NCBI RefSeq assembly: GCF_020991415.1
Contig: NZ_JAJMOY010000013.1
Location: 1-64,000 of the forward strand
DNA from: Flavobacterium sp. ENC
GTDB lineage: Bacteria; Bacteroidota; Bacteroidia; Flavobacteriales; Flavobacteriaceae
Direction: 5' to 3'
Length of the DNA stretch: 64,000 bases
In this document: in pieces, positions 35,590 to 43,517 of the stretch
Position numbering within the stretch: position 1 is the first letter of the stretch
Layout: each line of letters begins with the position of its first letter
Made by a program: the position numbers and the translations under genes
Notes under the pieces: model-generated
What the model was told of the DNA's origin: nothing
Seen by the model: the letters and a program-made list of their open reading frames with translations, nothing else
Databases searched by the model: none

Positions 35590-36136
35590 TTTCTTGTTTT
35601 TTTAAAATATTAATTTGTGTTTGCAGCATTTTTCTGGCGTGCGATAATTGCGATTTCGATGTTCCTTCATTAATTCCTAACATCTTGGCAATTTCATTGT
35701 GTTTGTACCCTTCGATCGCATATAAATTGAAAACCATTTTATAACCATCAGGCAAAGCGTCTATTAAAAACTGAATCTGATCTGTAGAAAACTGGCTGTC
35801 GATGGCATTAAAACTTTCTTCTGTATACATCTCATCTTCGGCAAATTTTACTTTCTTCTGAACTCTTAAATACGATATGCATTCGTTAACCATGATTCGG
35901 CGGATCCAGCCTTCAAAACTTCCTTTGTACTCAAATTTGTTCAAATTCGTAAACACTTTCATAAAAGCAGTTATCATTACATCTTCGGCCAGTTGAATGT
36001 CTTTTATATATTGTCTGCAGACACTGAGCATTTTTGGCGAAAACCGACTATAAATCTGCTGCTGTGCCTGTCGGTTATTCTCGACAGCCAACTTTATGAT
36101 TTCGGTTTCTTCCTGATGTAAATGAATAATTTTCAT
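35576..36136 (-). CDS. ECF-family RNA polymerase sigma factor
   Basis: A 186-residue group 4 sigma factor. Region 2 is about 25-95 (YSRFSPKMLSVCRQYIKD, AEDVMITAFMKVFTNLNKF, GWIRRIMVNECISYLR) and region 4 about 125-175 (IDALPDGYKMVFNLYAIEGY then HNEIAKMLGINEGTSKSQLS). It is the first gene of an operon with the anti-sigma factor and an outer-membrane barrel protein, a common layout for envelope-responsive sigma factors in Bacteroidetes. Confidence 0.92.
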   Translation of the reverse strand: MKIIHLHQEETEIIKLAVENNRQAQQQIYSRFSPKMLSVCRQYIKDIQLAEDVMITAFMKVFTNLNKFEYKGSFEGWIRRIMVNECISYLRVQKKVKFAEDEMYTEESFNAIDSQFSTDQIQFLIDALPDGYKMVFNLYAIEGYKHNEIAKMLGINEGTSKSQLSHARKMLQTQINILKKQENGTE

Positions 36137-36411
36137 TTATAAGCTTTTCGTTTTTGGTTTAGTAATAGTCTTCTATTAGCATAGACGAGTGAAGTTGTAA
36201 AATGGTTGCATGAGGGTGAAAATATTTAAATTCCAACCCGGATGATTATGGGTAAAAATTCCAAATACCAACTCTAAAACATTCATATACAAATCAATAG
36301 CGGTATTGGTAAAATTTAAAAAATATTTAATTATTTTATTCGAATACTACAACTCTCTGCCAAAGTTAACTGAAAGTTCGTCTTTGAGTTGCAAACCGTT
36401 TGCTAATTTGG

Positions 36412-36419
36412 TATTTTTG
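36412..36419 (+). promoter_or_regulatory. -7 promoter element of the GNAT gene
   Basis: TATTTTTG matches TAnnTTTG; a TTTG lies 25 bases upstream at 36383-36386. It supports the internal start at 36480. Confidence 0.4.
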
Positions 36420-36479
36420 AATGTAATGCAACTATGGAAATTAGAACTACAATCTCATAAAGAAACACTTCAGCATAAA

Positions 36480-37004
36480 ATGACAAATATTAACATCCGA
36501 AAAGTAACCCTAAACGATATTGACCAATTACAAAAAATCGGAAAACAGACGTTCTCTGAGACTTTTTCAGGAGATAATTCTGAGGAGGACATGAAAAAAT
36601 ATTTAGACGAACATTTTTCAATAGAGAAATTGACAAATGAACTCCAAAACCCCGACTCCGAATTTTATTTCGCTGTGCTGGACAGTACCGTAATCGGATA
36701 TTTAAAACTGAACTTTGGGGAATCCCAAACCGAATTGAAGGACAACAAAGCACTTGAAATCGAAAGAATTTATGTGCCGAAAGAATACCATGGACAAAGC
36801 GTAGGACAGATACTATATGAAAAAGCAATTCAGGTGGCCAGACATAAAGATGCAGATTATGTATGGTTAGGTGTTTGGGAAGAAAATCACAGGGCACTGA
36901 GTTTCTACAAGAAAAATGGCTTTGCTGAATTTGACAAACACATTTTCAGATTAGGAACTGATGAGCAGACGGACATCATGATGAAGCTGCAATTGAAAGC
37001 GTAA
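36480..37004 (+). CDS. GNAT family N-acetyltransferase
   Basis: A 174-residue GNAT enzyme, started here at the ATG at 36480 (MTNINIRKVTLNDIDQL), because the 58 in-frame codons upstream do not look like protein and contain the likely promoter. The acetyl-CoA loop is IERIYVPKEYHGQSVGQILY (about 95-114), followed by DADYVWLGVWEENHRALSFY and a C-terminal strand. The overall layout is of the RimI/spermidine-acetyltransferase-like group; the substrate is unknown. Monocistronic between the sigma-factor operon and the polyprenyl synthase. Confidence 0.88.
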   Translation: MTNINIRKVTLNDIDQLQKIGKQTFSETFSGDNSEEDMKKYLDEHFSIEKLTNELQNPDSEFYFAVLDSTVIGYLKLNFGESQTELKDNKALEIERIYVPKEYHGQSVGQILYEKAIQVARHKDADYVWLGVWEENHRALSFYKKNGFAEFDKHIFRLGTDEQTDIMMKLQLKA

Positions 37005-37048
37005 GGAATTTTTAAGTAAAGAAATTAAGACTTAATGAAATTTTCGTC

Positions 37049-38026
37049 TTATTTCTTTCGCTCAATAACATAATTCACCATCAAAGTCAATGCGTCCTTG
37101 TATTCGGAATCTTCAAAATTTTGGAGTAACGAAAGTGCTTCCTGCTGGAATTCTACCATTTTATTTTCGGCGTAAGACAGGCCGTTATTATCTTTTACAA
37201 AAGCAATCACTTCTTTGACGCGTTTTTTGTCTTTGTTGTGGTTTTTAATGGAGTTGATCAGCCACTTTTTTTCTTTTGGTGTACAGGTATTTAAAACATG
37301 AATTAAAGGCAAAGTCATTTTTTGCTCTTTAATATCAATACCGGTTGGTTTTCCGATGGCTTCTTCGCTATAATCGAATAAGTCATCTTTGATTTGAAAA
37401 GCCATTCCGATGAGTTCTCCAAACTTGCGCATGTTCTCCACCTGAATATCGTCTTCAATTACCGATTTTGCGCCAAGGGCACAGCAAGCTGCAATAAGTG
37501 TAGCGGTTTTTTTCCGGATGATTTCGTAATAAATATCTTCAGTAATATCAAGTCTTCTTGCTTTTTCGATTTGAAGCAGTTCTCCTTCGCTCATTTCGCG
37601 GACTGCGACAGAGATAATTCGAAGCAAATCAAAATCACCATTATCGATAGAAAGCAAAAGTCCTTTTGAAAGCAGGTAATCTCCCACCAAAACCGCAATT
37701 TTGTTTTTCCAGAGCGCATTGATCGAGAAAAATCCACGGCGGCGGTTACTGTCATCCACAACATCATCGTGTACCAGAGTTGCCGTATGAATCAACTCAA
37801 TTACGGATGCTCCGCGATAGGTTCTTTCGTTTACCACACCTCCCGAAACCATTTTTGAAGTTAGAAAAACAAACATCGGGCGCATTTGTTTCCCTTTCCT
37901 GTTTACAATATAATAAGTAATTCGGTTGAGCAATGCGACCTTCGAAGTCATCGATTCATGGAACTTTTTTTCGAAAAGTTCCATCTCGTCAAAGATGGGC
38001 TGTTTTATTTGAGAAGTAATATTCAT
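37049..38026 (-). CDS. Long-chain polyprenyl diphosphate synthase
   Basis: A 325-residue trans-prenyltransferase. The first aspartate-rich motif is DDVVDD at 87-92 followed by RRRG, and the second is KDDLFDY near 217, so both Mg-diphosphate sites are intact. KGKQMRP at 44-50 binds isopentenyl diphosphate. Small residues ahead of the first motif (ATLVH) fit a long product, probably the menaquinone side chain. It lies alone, convergent with the GNAT gene, 217 bases downstream of rlmN on the same strand and past the rlmN terminator. Confidence 0.93.
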   Translation of the reverse strand: MNITSQIKQPIFDEMELFEKKFHESMTSKVALLNRITYYIVNRKGKQMRPMFVFLTSKMVSGGVVNERTYRGASVIELIHTATLVHDDVVDDSNRRRGFFSINALWKNKIAVLVGDYLLSKGLLLSIDNGDFDLLRIISVAVREMSEGELLQIEKARRLDITEDIYYEIIRKKTATLIAACCALGAKSVIEDDIQVENMRKFGELIGMAFQIKDDLFDYSEEAIGKPTGIDIKEQKMTLPLIHVLNTCTPKEKKWLINSIKNHNKDKKRVKEVIAFVKDNNGLSYAENKMVEFQQEALSLLQNFEDSEYKDALTLMVNYVIERKK

Positions 38027-38175
38027 TTCGATCCCAAATATACTATTTTAAATAAAAAAAAACGTTATGTATTAAGGTTAGTATCGCAATTTTTTAGCCA
38101 TTAATTAAAAAAACATACCAGAAAACACTGCGGTCTGATTCGGATTCTTACTTAAAAAGAAAACCTTTTTTGCCC

Positions 38176-38221
38176 AAAAAAAGCATTAAAAACAAGATTG
38201 TACTTGTCTTTAATGCTTTTT
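38176..38221 (-). terminator. Terminator of rlmN
   Basis: On the minus strand AAAAAGCATTAAAGACAAG pairs with an almost perfect complement around six bases, followed by a T run, 22 bases after the rlmN stop codon. Confidence 0.8.
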
Positions 38222-38243
38222 GATTTTTTATTCCAATAAAATA

Positions 38244-39287
38244 TTAGCCTTCTTTATTAGCCAATTGTCCGCAGGCAGCATCAATGTCTTTTCCGCGGCT
38301 TCTGCGTACTTTACAAACGACTCCGATATTTTCCAGCGCTTTTATGTACGCCATGATAGATTCTTCAGAAGCTTGTTGGAACTCGCCGTCATCAATTGGA
38401 TTGTATTCAATTAAATTGACTTTACAGGGCACATATTTACAAAATTTAACCAGGGCATCAATTGAGGCCTTATCGTCGTTAATTCCTTTCCAGACCACAT
38501 ACTCGTAAGAGATTTTGGTTTTGGTTTTTCTGTACCAGTATTCCAATGCTTCCCGCAAATCTGCCAAAGGAAAGTTTTTACTGAAAGGCATGATTCGCGC
38601 ACGAATCTCATCTATCGCAGAGTGCAGGGACACTGCCAATTTGAATTTCACATCGTCATCGGCCATTTTTTTAATCATCTTCGGAATTCCGGAAGTTGAC
38701 ACCATTATACGTTTTGGCGACATTCCCAGACCTTCCGGTGAGGTAATCATATCAATCGCTTTGATTACGTTGTTATAATTCATCAAAGGTTCGCCCATTC
38801 CCATAAAAACAATATTGGAAAGCGGATGATTGTAATACAAACGGCTTTCTTTGTCTATGGCCAGCACCTGATCGTAGATTTCTCCCGGCTCCAGGTTTCG
38901 CATTCTTTTTAATCTTGCCGTTGCACAGAAATTACAATCCAGACTGCAACCCACCTGGCTTGAAACACAGGCTGTTGTTCTGGTTTCGGTAGGAATCAAA
39001 ACAGATTCAACCACCAGGCCATCATGTAACCGAACGGCATTTTTTACAGTTCCGTCACTGCTTCGCTGCATGGTATCTACCTTAATATGGTTGATTACAA
39101 AATTATTTTCCAGCATGGCCCTGGTAGGTTTCGCTACATTGGTCATATCTTCAAAACTGTGTGCTCCTTTACTCCATAACCATTCATAGACCTGGTTGCC
39201 ACGGAAAGCTTTGTCGTTGTTGGCGACAAAAAAATCCCGTAACTGATCTTTTGATAAGGCTCGTATGTCTTTTTTCTCGATTTGCAT
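38244..39287 (-). CDS. rlmN: Dual-specificity RNA methyltransferase RlmN
   Basis: The radical-SAM enzyme that makes 2-methyladenosine at A2503 of 23S rRNA and A37 of some tRNAs. The iron-sulfur cluster motif CX3CX2C is Cys114-SLD-Cys118-NF-Cys121; GMGEPLMNY lies near 165, and the C-terminal methyl-carrying Cys is in DAACGQLAN near 338. The length of 347 is normal. A perfect TAnnTTTG (39299-39292) lies only five bases before the ATG, so the mRNA is probably nearly leaderless. Confidence 0.97.
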   Translation of the reverse strand: MQIEKKDIRALSKDQLRDFFVANNDKAFRGNQVYEWLWSKGAHSFEDMTNVAKPTRAMLENNFVINHIKVDTMQRSSDGTVKNAVRLHDGLVVESVLIPTETRTTACVSSQVGCSLDCNFCATARLKRMRNLEPGEIYDQVLAIDKESRLYYNHPLSNIVFMGMGEPLMNYNNVIKAIDMITSPEGLGMSPKRIMVSTSGIPKMIKKMADDDVKFKLAVSLHSAIDEIRARIMPFSKNFPLADLREALEYWYRKTKTKISYEYVVWKGINDDKASIDALVKFCKYVPCKVNLIEYNPIDDGEFQQASEESIMAYIKALENIGVVCKVRRSRGKDIDAACGQLANKEG

Positions 39288-39291
39288 GGTG

Positions 39292-39299
39292 CAAAGTTA
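39292..39299 (-). promoter_or_regulatory. -7 element of rlmN, giving a very short leader
   Basis: TAACTTTG on the minus strand is followed by CACC and the ATG. If transcription starts the usual few bases downstream, the mRNA begins at or just before the start codon. The remainder of the spacer to 39588 shows no gene or clear signal. Confidence 0.45.
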
Positions 39300-39588
39300 A
39301 TCACTTTTGTTATTTTTTCCTGATTTTTATAACCATTCTTACTTAAAACTAAAATCGCCAAAACAATTACAGCTATAGCAACCAGCACTTTAGCAATTAA
39401 GACATCTTTTTCAGAAAGAAATATTTCTCAAAAAAGAACTCTCCATCCTATTATTATAAGGCTTTAATAAAATCCCAACCATGATTTTTATCAGCTCTCT
39501 TCCTATTCAATCGCAATACATTTGACACAACAAAGAAGCTGTTTCTATCATCTCAAAACAAGCTGAATTAACTAAATACCACAGACAG

Positions 39589-40182
39589 ATGAAAACGATC
39601 AAATCAATTTTATGGGCAATAGTAATCACATTGTCATTACAGCTACACGCACAAAGAAGATATAGTGTAGCAAAAGCAACTTTTGAAGTCGCAGGAACAT
39701 CCAACATACACGATTGGACAATGCGATCTACAGAAGGAACCGGCAGCGCCATTTTAACGATTAAGGATTCTAAACTGACAGATATCAAGAATTTGACGAT
39801 TACTTTATCAGCAGAAAGCATCAAAAGCAGTAAAACAAGTATGGATGATGTAGCTTATGAGTCTTTAGATACCAAAACACATAAAAATATCAGGTATGCT
39901 TTAAAATCTGCCGAAAAACTTAATGAAACCACCTGGATGCTTATCGGAACTTATACTATAGCCGGTGTTAGCAAAGATTACAAAACCCAGATACGAATAA
40001 TAACCAATGATAATGGAGCGCTTACCTTACAAGGCTCTAACCGGATGACTTTTGCTGATTTTGAAATGACGCCTCCAACAGCGGCTCTGGGAGTGGTGAA
40101 GGCAGGCAAAGAATTAACCATTTTGTTCAATATTACTCTAACTGATTATGCCAAAAACGAAAATGTTTTAGTAATCAAATAA
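39589..40182 (+). CDS. YceI family periplasmic protein
   Basis: A 197-residue protein with a signal peptide (about 1-22, ending LHAQ) and the YceI lipocalin-like beta barrel, which binds isoprenoid-type lipids in structures of homologues. Family words seen are FEVAGTSNIHDWTM near 31-44, LTITLSAESIKSSKTSMDDV, and a C-terminal KELTILFNITLTDY. Secreted to the periplasm; role likely in binding a hydrophobic compound. Monocistronic, 207 bases ahead of the LEA-like lipoprotein. Confidence 0.9.
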   Translation: MKTIKSILWAIVITLSLQLHAQRRYSVAKATFEVAGTSNIHDWTMRSTEGTGSAILTIKDSKLTDIKNLTITLSAESIKSSKTSMDDVAYESLDTKTHKNIRYALKSAEKLNETTWMLIGTYTIAGVSKDYKTQIRIITNDNGALTLQGSNRMTFADFEMTPPTAALGVVKAGKELTILFNITLTDYAKNENVLVIK

Positions 40183-40259
40183 CGATAGATGCAGCTGCTT
40201 TTTAATAATTAAATTTATTTTCGAAAAAATTAAGTTTAGGTTCTGAAAAAACAAAATTC

Positions 40260-40276
40260 TGGCACGGGAATTGTCT
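40260..40276 (+). promoter_or_regulatory. Candidate sigma-54 (RpoN) promoter
   Basis: TGGCACGGGAATTGTC matches the -24/-12 consensus TGGCACRnnnnTTGCW except that the -12 C is T. The GG and TTG are correctly spaced. It lies 115 bases before the ATG of the LEA-like lipoprotein. Confidence 0.45.
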
Positions 40277-40389
40277 TGCTGTTAAAAGAAAAATAACATT
40301 ACGAAGAGCGCCTAATTTTAAAATTTGTACTTTTATTTTTTCAGCTTTATAACCTTTATATATTATCAACTTTAAAAATTTAATTAATC

Positions 40390-40755
40390 ATGAAAAAACA
40401 AATTTTAAGCTTAGCTCTTATTGCTTTATTGGGATTCACTGCACAATCTTGCGGTGACAAAAAAGAAACGAAACCTGAAGAAGAATTAACTCTTGGAAAC
40501 AAAGTAGATACATTGACAAATGATATCGAAGAAGTAAAAGACAGCGCTGTAGTTAAAGCCGAAAATGCAGCCGCTAAAGCTAAAGAAGCTTCAGAAAATG
40601 CCGTACAGGACGCAAAAGATGCTACTAAAAAAGCAGCTGAAGATGTAAAAGATGCTACCAAAAAAGGAGCAGATAAAGTAGAAGCCGCGGCCAAAGCAGC
40701 CAAAGACGGAACTGTAAAGACAGCCAAAGATGTAAATGAAGCTTTGAAAAAATAA
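40390..40755 (+). CDS. LEA-like repetitive lipoprotein
   Basis: A 121-residue lipoprotein (signal ending FTAQSC, Cys21). From about residue 50 the chain is made of Ala/Lys/Asp/Glu repeats of roughly 11 residues (KAKEASENAVQDAKDATKKA, then near copies), predicted to be one long amphipathic helix as in late-embryogenesis-abundant and YtxH/apolipoprotein-like stress proteins. No enzyme motif. It probably coats or stabilises the envelope under stress, an inference from composition. A candidate sigma-54 promoter lies upstream and a strong terminator downstream. Confidence 0.8.
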   Translation: MKKQILSLALIALLGFTAQSCGDKKETKPEEELTLGNKVDTLTNDIEEVKDSAVVKAENAAAKAKEASENAVQDAKDATKKAAEDVKDATKKGADKVEAAAKAAKDGTVKTAKDVNEALKK

Positions 40756-40778
40756 TTTTTTTTTAGAATTCAAAACAG

Positions 40779-40808
40779 AAACCATTCGTAATAACGAATG
40801 GTTTTTTT
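40779..40808 (+). terminator. Terminator of the LEA-like lipoprotein gene
   Basis: AACCATTCGT pairs perfectly with ACGAATGGTT around AATA and is followed by a T run. Confidence 0.85.
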
Positions 40809-40869
40809 ATGCCCAAAAGTTACCCGATATTTTTTGTATTTTTGTGTTTTAAATTTAGAAGATCATCAC

Positions 40870-41511
40870 ATGCATTTTATATCGCAGGAATTAGAAGACT
40901 ACATCGAACAGCATTCTGAAAACGAACCGGAATTACTGGCAAAATTAAACAAGGAGACCTATCAGAAAATCCTTTTACCCAGGATGCTGAGCGGGCATTT
41001 TCAGGGTCGTGTGTTAAGCATGTTATCTAAATTGATTCGCCCTGTGAACATTCTTGAAATTGGAACATATACCGGTTATGCCGCTTTATGCCTTTGTGAA
41101 GGAATGCAGGAAAATGGACAACTGCACACCATTGACATCAAGGAAGAATTAGTGGACTTTCAGCGTAAATATTTTGATGCATCTGCATGGGGAAATCAAA
41201 TTTTTCAGCATTTGGGGGAAGCTGTCGATATCATTCCGACGCTGGATTTGAAATTTGATTTGGTTTTCATTGATGCCGACAAAGAAAACTACCTCAACTA
41301 TTGGGAACTAATTGTTCCGAAAATGAATAAGGGCGGAATTATTCTCTCTGATAATGTTTTATGGAGCGGTAAAATCCTGGAACCGGTACATCCGAATGAT
41401 GTGAGTACAAAAGTACTTTTAGAATATAATTTACTTTTGAAAAATGACCCCAGAGTTGAAACGGTTTTATTGCCTATCCGTGATGGTTTGACGGTGAGCA
41501 GGGTTTTATAA
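40870..41511 (+). CDS. Class I SAM-dependent O-methyltransferase
   Basis: A 213-residue protein of the catechol/caffeoyl-CoA O-methyltransferase family, started at the ATG at 40870 (MHFISQELEDYIEQHS). Upstream codons overlap a terminator and the TATTTTTG promoter element at 40837-40844. The SAM loop is LEIGTYTGYAALCL near 59-72; DLVFIDADKENYLNYWE near 131-147 supplies the metal-binding Asp, and LSDNVLWSG follows. Substrate unknown. The divalent-metal residues appear intact. Confidence 0.9.
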   Translation: MHFISQELEDYIEQHSENEPELLAKLNKETYQKILLPRMLSGHFQGRVLSMLSKLIRPVNILEIGTYTGYAALCLCEGMQENGQLHTIDIKEELVDFQRKYFDASAWGNQIFQHLGEAVDIIPTLDLKFDLVFIDADKENYLNYWELIVPKMNKGGIILSDNVLWSGKILEPVHPNDVSTKVLLEYNLLLKNDPRVETVLLPIRDGLTVSRVL

Positions 41512-41605
41512 CATTGAGTTGTGTCATTTCCCTTTCCCAAAATGACAAATCTTGCGCTAAACTTCCTTTCCGTAAACTAAATCAGGAGTCAGTAAAAAAA
41601 CAAAA

Positions 41606-42322
41606 ATGAATTACAGCATAGAAATAAATACCAAAGGTTTTACAATTATAGATCATGTTTTTACAGAAAGTGAAATTGAAAACCTCATTTCACTAATTGA
41701 AAATGCTACCGAAAACAAAACTGAAAACACAACTTTTAGAAAATCTCAGGATTTATTTGCGATCAGGCAGTTTCATAAAGAAATACCCGATACTTTAGAT
41801 TTTATTTTTAATCAAAACTTAAAAAACATTATCGAAAACACTTTTGGAAAAGGATATTTTATAACCAAATCAATCTATTTCGACAAACCTGAAAAATCAA
41901 ATTGGTTTGTTGCCTATCATCAGGATTTGACTATTTCTGTCAATAAAAAAATTGAAATCGAAAATTTCGAAAACTGGACTGTAAAACAAAATCAGTTTGC
42001 TGTTCAGCCTCCTACTGCAATTCTTGAACAAAATTTTACAATAAGAATTCATTTGGATACAACCACAAAAGAAAATGGTGCTTTAAAGGTTATCAATAAT
42101 TCACATTCTAAAGGAATTTTCAGAGTTGAAAATCTTGAGATTCAAAATGAAACAATTTGTGAAGTTGACAAAGGCGGCATTATGATTATGAAGCCTTTAC
42201 TTTTTCATGCTTCTAATAAAACAACCAATAACGAAAGAAGACGTGTCATTCATATTGAATTCAGTAATCAGCAACTGCCAAACGGATTAGATTGGAGTGA
42301 GAAAGATTTTATTCGAAATTAA
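41606..42322 (+). CDS. Phytanoyl-CoA dioxygenase (PhyH) family protein
   Basis: A 238-residue Fe(II)/2-oxoglutarate-dependent dioxygenase candidate. The metal triad appears as His-x-Asp in YHQDLTIS (about 110-117) and a distal His in KPLLFHASNKT near 203, with Arg in RRRVIHIEF for 2-oxoglutarate. The segment RIHLDTTTKENGALKVINNS is typical of PhyH. The codons are A/T-rich. It lies 94 bases after the methyltransferase. The substrate is unknown; PhyH proteins hydroxylate diverse small molecules. Confidence 0.85.
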   Translation: MNYSIEINTKGFTIIDHVFTESEIENLISLIENATENKTENTTFRKSQDLFAIRQFHKEIPDTLDFIFNQNLKNIIENTFGKGYFITKSIYFDKPEKSNWFVAYHQDLTISVNKKIEIENFENWTVKQNQFAVQPPTAILEQNFTIRIHLDTTTKENGALKVINNSHSKGIFRVENLEIQNETICEVDKGGIMIMKPLLFHASNKTTNNERRRVIHIEFSNQQLPNGLDWSEKDFIRN

Positions 42323-42384
42323 TTATTCTTAAGATAATGATACAGTAAGACTTGTAGTTGTCCCGCTTTTGTCCTGAAGCTAAC

Positions 42385-42969
42385 TTAGACGCTTTTTTCC
42401 AGAATACTATCGGGAAAATATTGAGGTTTTAGTTTTCGATATACCAGATAAATCAAAGACCCAAAAAGTACTCCAAAGAAATATCCCGTAAGTATATCTC
42501 CCGGATAATGCAATCCCAGATAAATACGGCTGTAAGCAAAAATTAACGGCCACAGGAACAGGAATCCCAAATATTTAAAATGGCGTTTTAAAACTAAGTA
42601 TAAAAAAGTCGCAACAGCCATTGTATTGGCAGCATGACCGGAGAAAAAACTAAAGGATGTTCTAACCTGAACGATTCGGATAAAGGATTTGATTTCAGGA
42701 TTGTTGCAGGGACGCAAACGCTCAAAAGTATGTTTAAACAAATTAGTTGTCTGATCTGTAAAAGCAATTAAAATGGCTATAAAAAGCAATACATACAAGG
42801 TTTGTTTTCCTCCTATTTTTTTATAAATAAGAAAAAACAGGAATAAAAAAAAGGGCGTCCAATACAATTGATTGGTAATGATCAGCCATAATTTATCGTA
42901 ATTTTCAGAACCTAAACCATTAAGATAAACAAAGAGACGCGTATCTAATTCTTGTATTTTTTCGAGCAT
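42385..42969 (-). CDS. PAP2 family phosphatase
   Basis: A 194-residue integral membrane phosphatase with six hydrophobic segments. The three PAP2 motifs are present: KHTFERLRP near 73-81, FFSGHAAN near 97-104, and SRIYLGLHYPGD near 145-156. Such enzymes dephosphorylate lipid phosphates such as undecaprenyl diphosphate or phosphatidic acid. The ATG overlaps the stop codon of the TatA gene (TAATG), so it is translationally coupled to it. Confidence 0.9.
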   Translation of the reverse strand: MLEKIQELDTRLFVYLNGLGSENYDKLWLIITNQLYWTPFFLFLFFLIYKKIGGKQTLYVLLFIAILIAFTDQTTNLFKHTFERLRPCNNPEIKSFIRIVQVRTSFSFFSGHAANTMAVATFLYLVLKRHFKYLGFLFLWPLIFAYSRIYLGLHYPGDILTGYFFGVLFGSLIYLVYRKLKPQYFPDSILEKSV

Positions 42970-43328
42970 TATAGTTGGCGTTTTACTGGTCCTGAGATAG
43001 AATCAATATCTTCTTTTACTTTATTTATTTCTGTAGTGGTATCGCCCAACAGATTGCCGGACAAACTTGTAGTATCACTTAATAAGTTCGTTTTTGCATC
43101 ATTAATCTGTGCATTGATATTTCCGGTGATATCTGTCAAAGATTTAGCATCCAGCCCATTTGCCTCTGCTCCTTTTTGAATTTCACTTTTAATGTCGTTT
43201 GTAGCATGTTTAAGTTGCGCCATCGCTTTACCCATTGTACGTGCAATTTCCGGCACTTTGTCTGAACCAAAAAGCATTAGTACTATAAACAGTATAAAAA
43301 CTAGTTCTCCTCCTCCTATACCAAACAT
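42969..43328 (-). CDS. tatA: Twin-arginine translocase subunit TatA-like
   Basis: A 119-residue protein started at the ATG at 43328 (MFGIGGGELVFILFIVLMLF). It has the TatA/B layout: one short N-terminal membrane helix (about 7-22), the LFGSDKVPEIARTMGKAM hinge and amphipathic helix, then an acidic, flexible tail. The Phe-Gly hinge is conserved. TatA forms the pore of the folded-protein exporter. tatC is not in the window. The gene is coupled to the PAP2 phosphatase by TAATG. It could equally be called TatB-like; length is intermediate. Confidence 0.85.
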   Translation of the reverse strand: MFGIGGGELVFILFIVLMLFGSDKVPEIARTMGKAMAQLKHATNDIKSEIQKGAEANGLDAKSLTDITGNINAQINDAKTNLLSDTTSLSGNLLGDTTTEINKVKEDIDSISGPVKRQL

Positions 43329-43420
43329 ATCTTTTATTTTTGTGTGCCACAAAGATATTAAATTTTGCAGCTGAGAGTTTTAAAATTTACTTAAAAGTAC
43401 ACCAAAGTCCTATTTATTTT

Positions 43421-43505
43421 AACCGCAAAGTTCACAAAGGTATCTTAAGTTGTGTAAAGGAAATTTTTCCATTACCGCCTTAGTCGCTTTGTGAACTCTG
43501 TAGTT
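43421..43505. repeat. Gene-less inverted-repeat element sharing its arms with the GxxExxY cassette
   Basis: Arms 43421-43439 and 43487-43505 match as reverse complements in 16 of 19 positions (CTTTGTGAACT core). The same CTTTGTGAA..CTCTG word forms the arms around the GxxExxY gene at 59837-60338. The 47-base interior has no gene. It lies between the TatA operon and the M1 peptidase gene. Confidence 0.7.
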
Positions 43506-43517
43506 AACTTTTTATTT

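Noticed and set aside
39143..39388. An 81-codon minus-strand frame overlapping the rlmN start with a hydrophobic N terminus
   Set aside because: It runs out of frame through rlmN, shows no family resemblance beyond the hydrophobic run, and spans the rlmN promoter.
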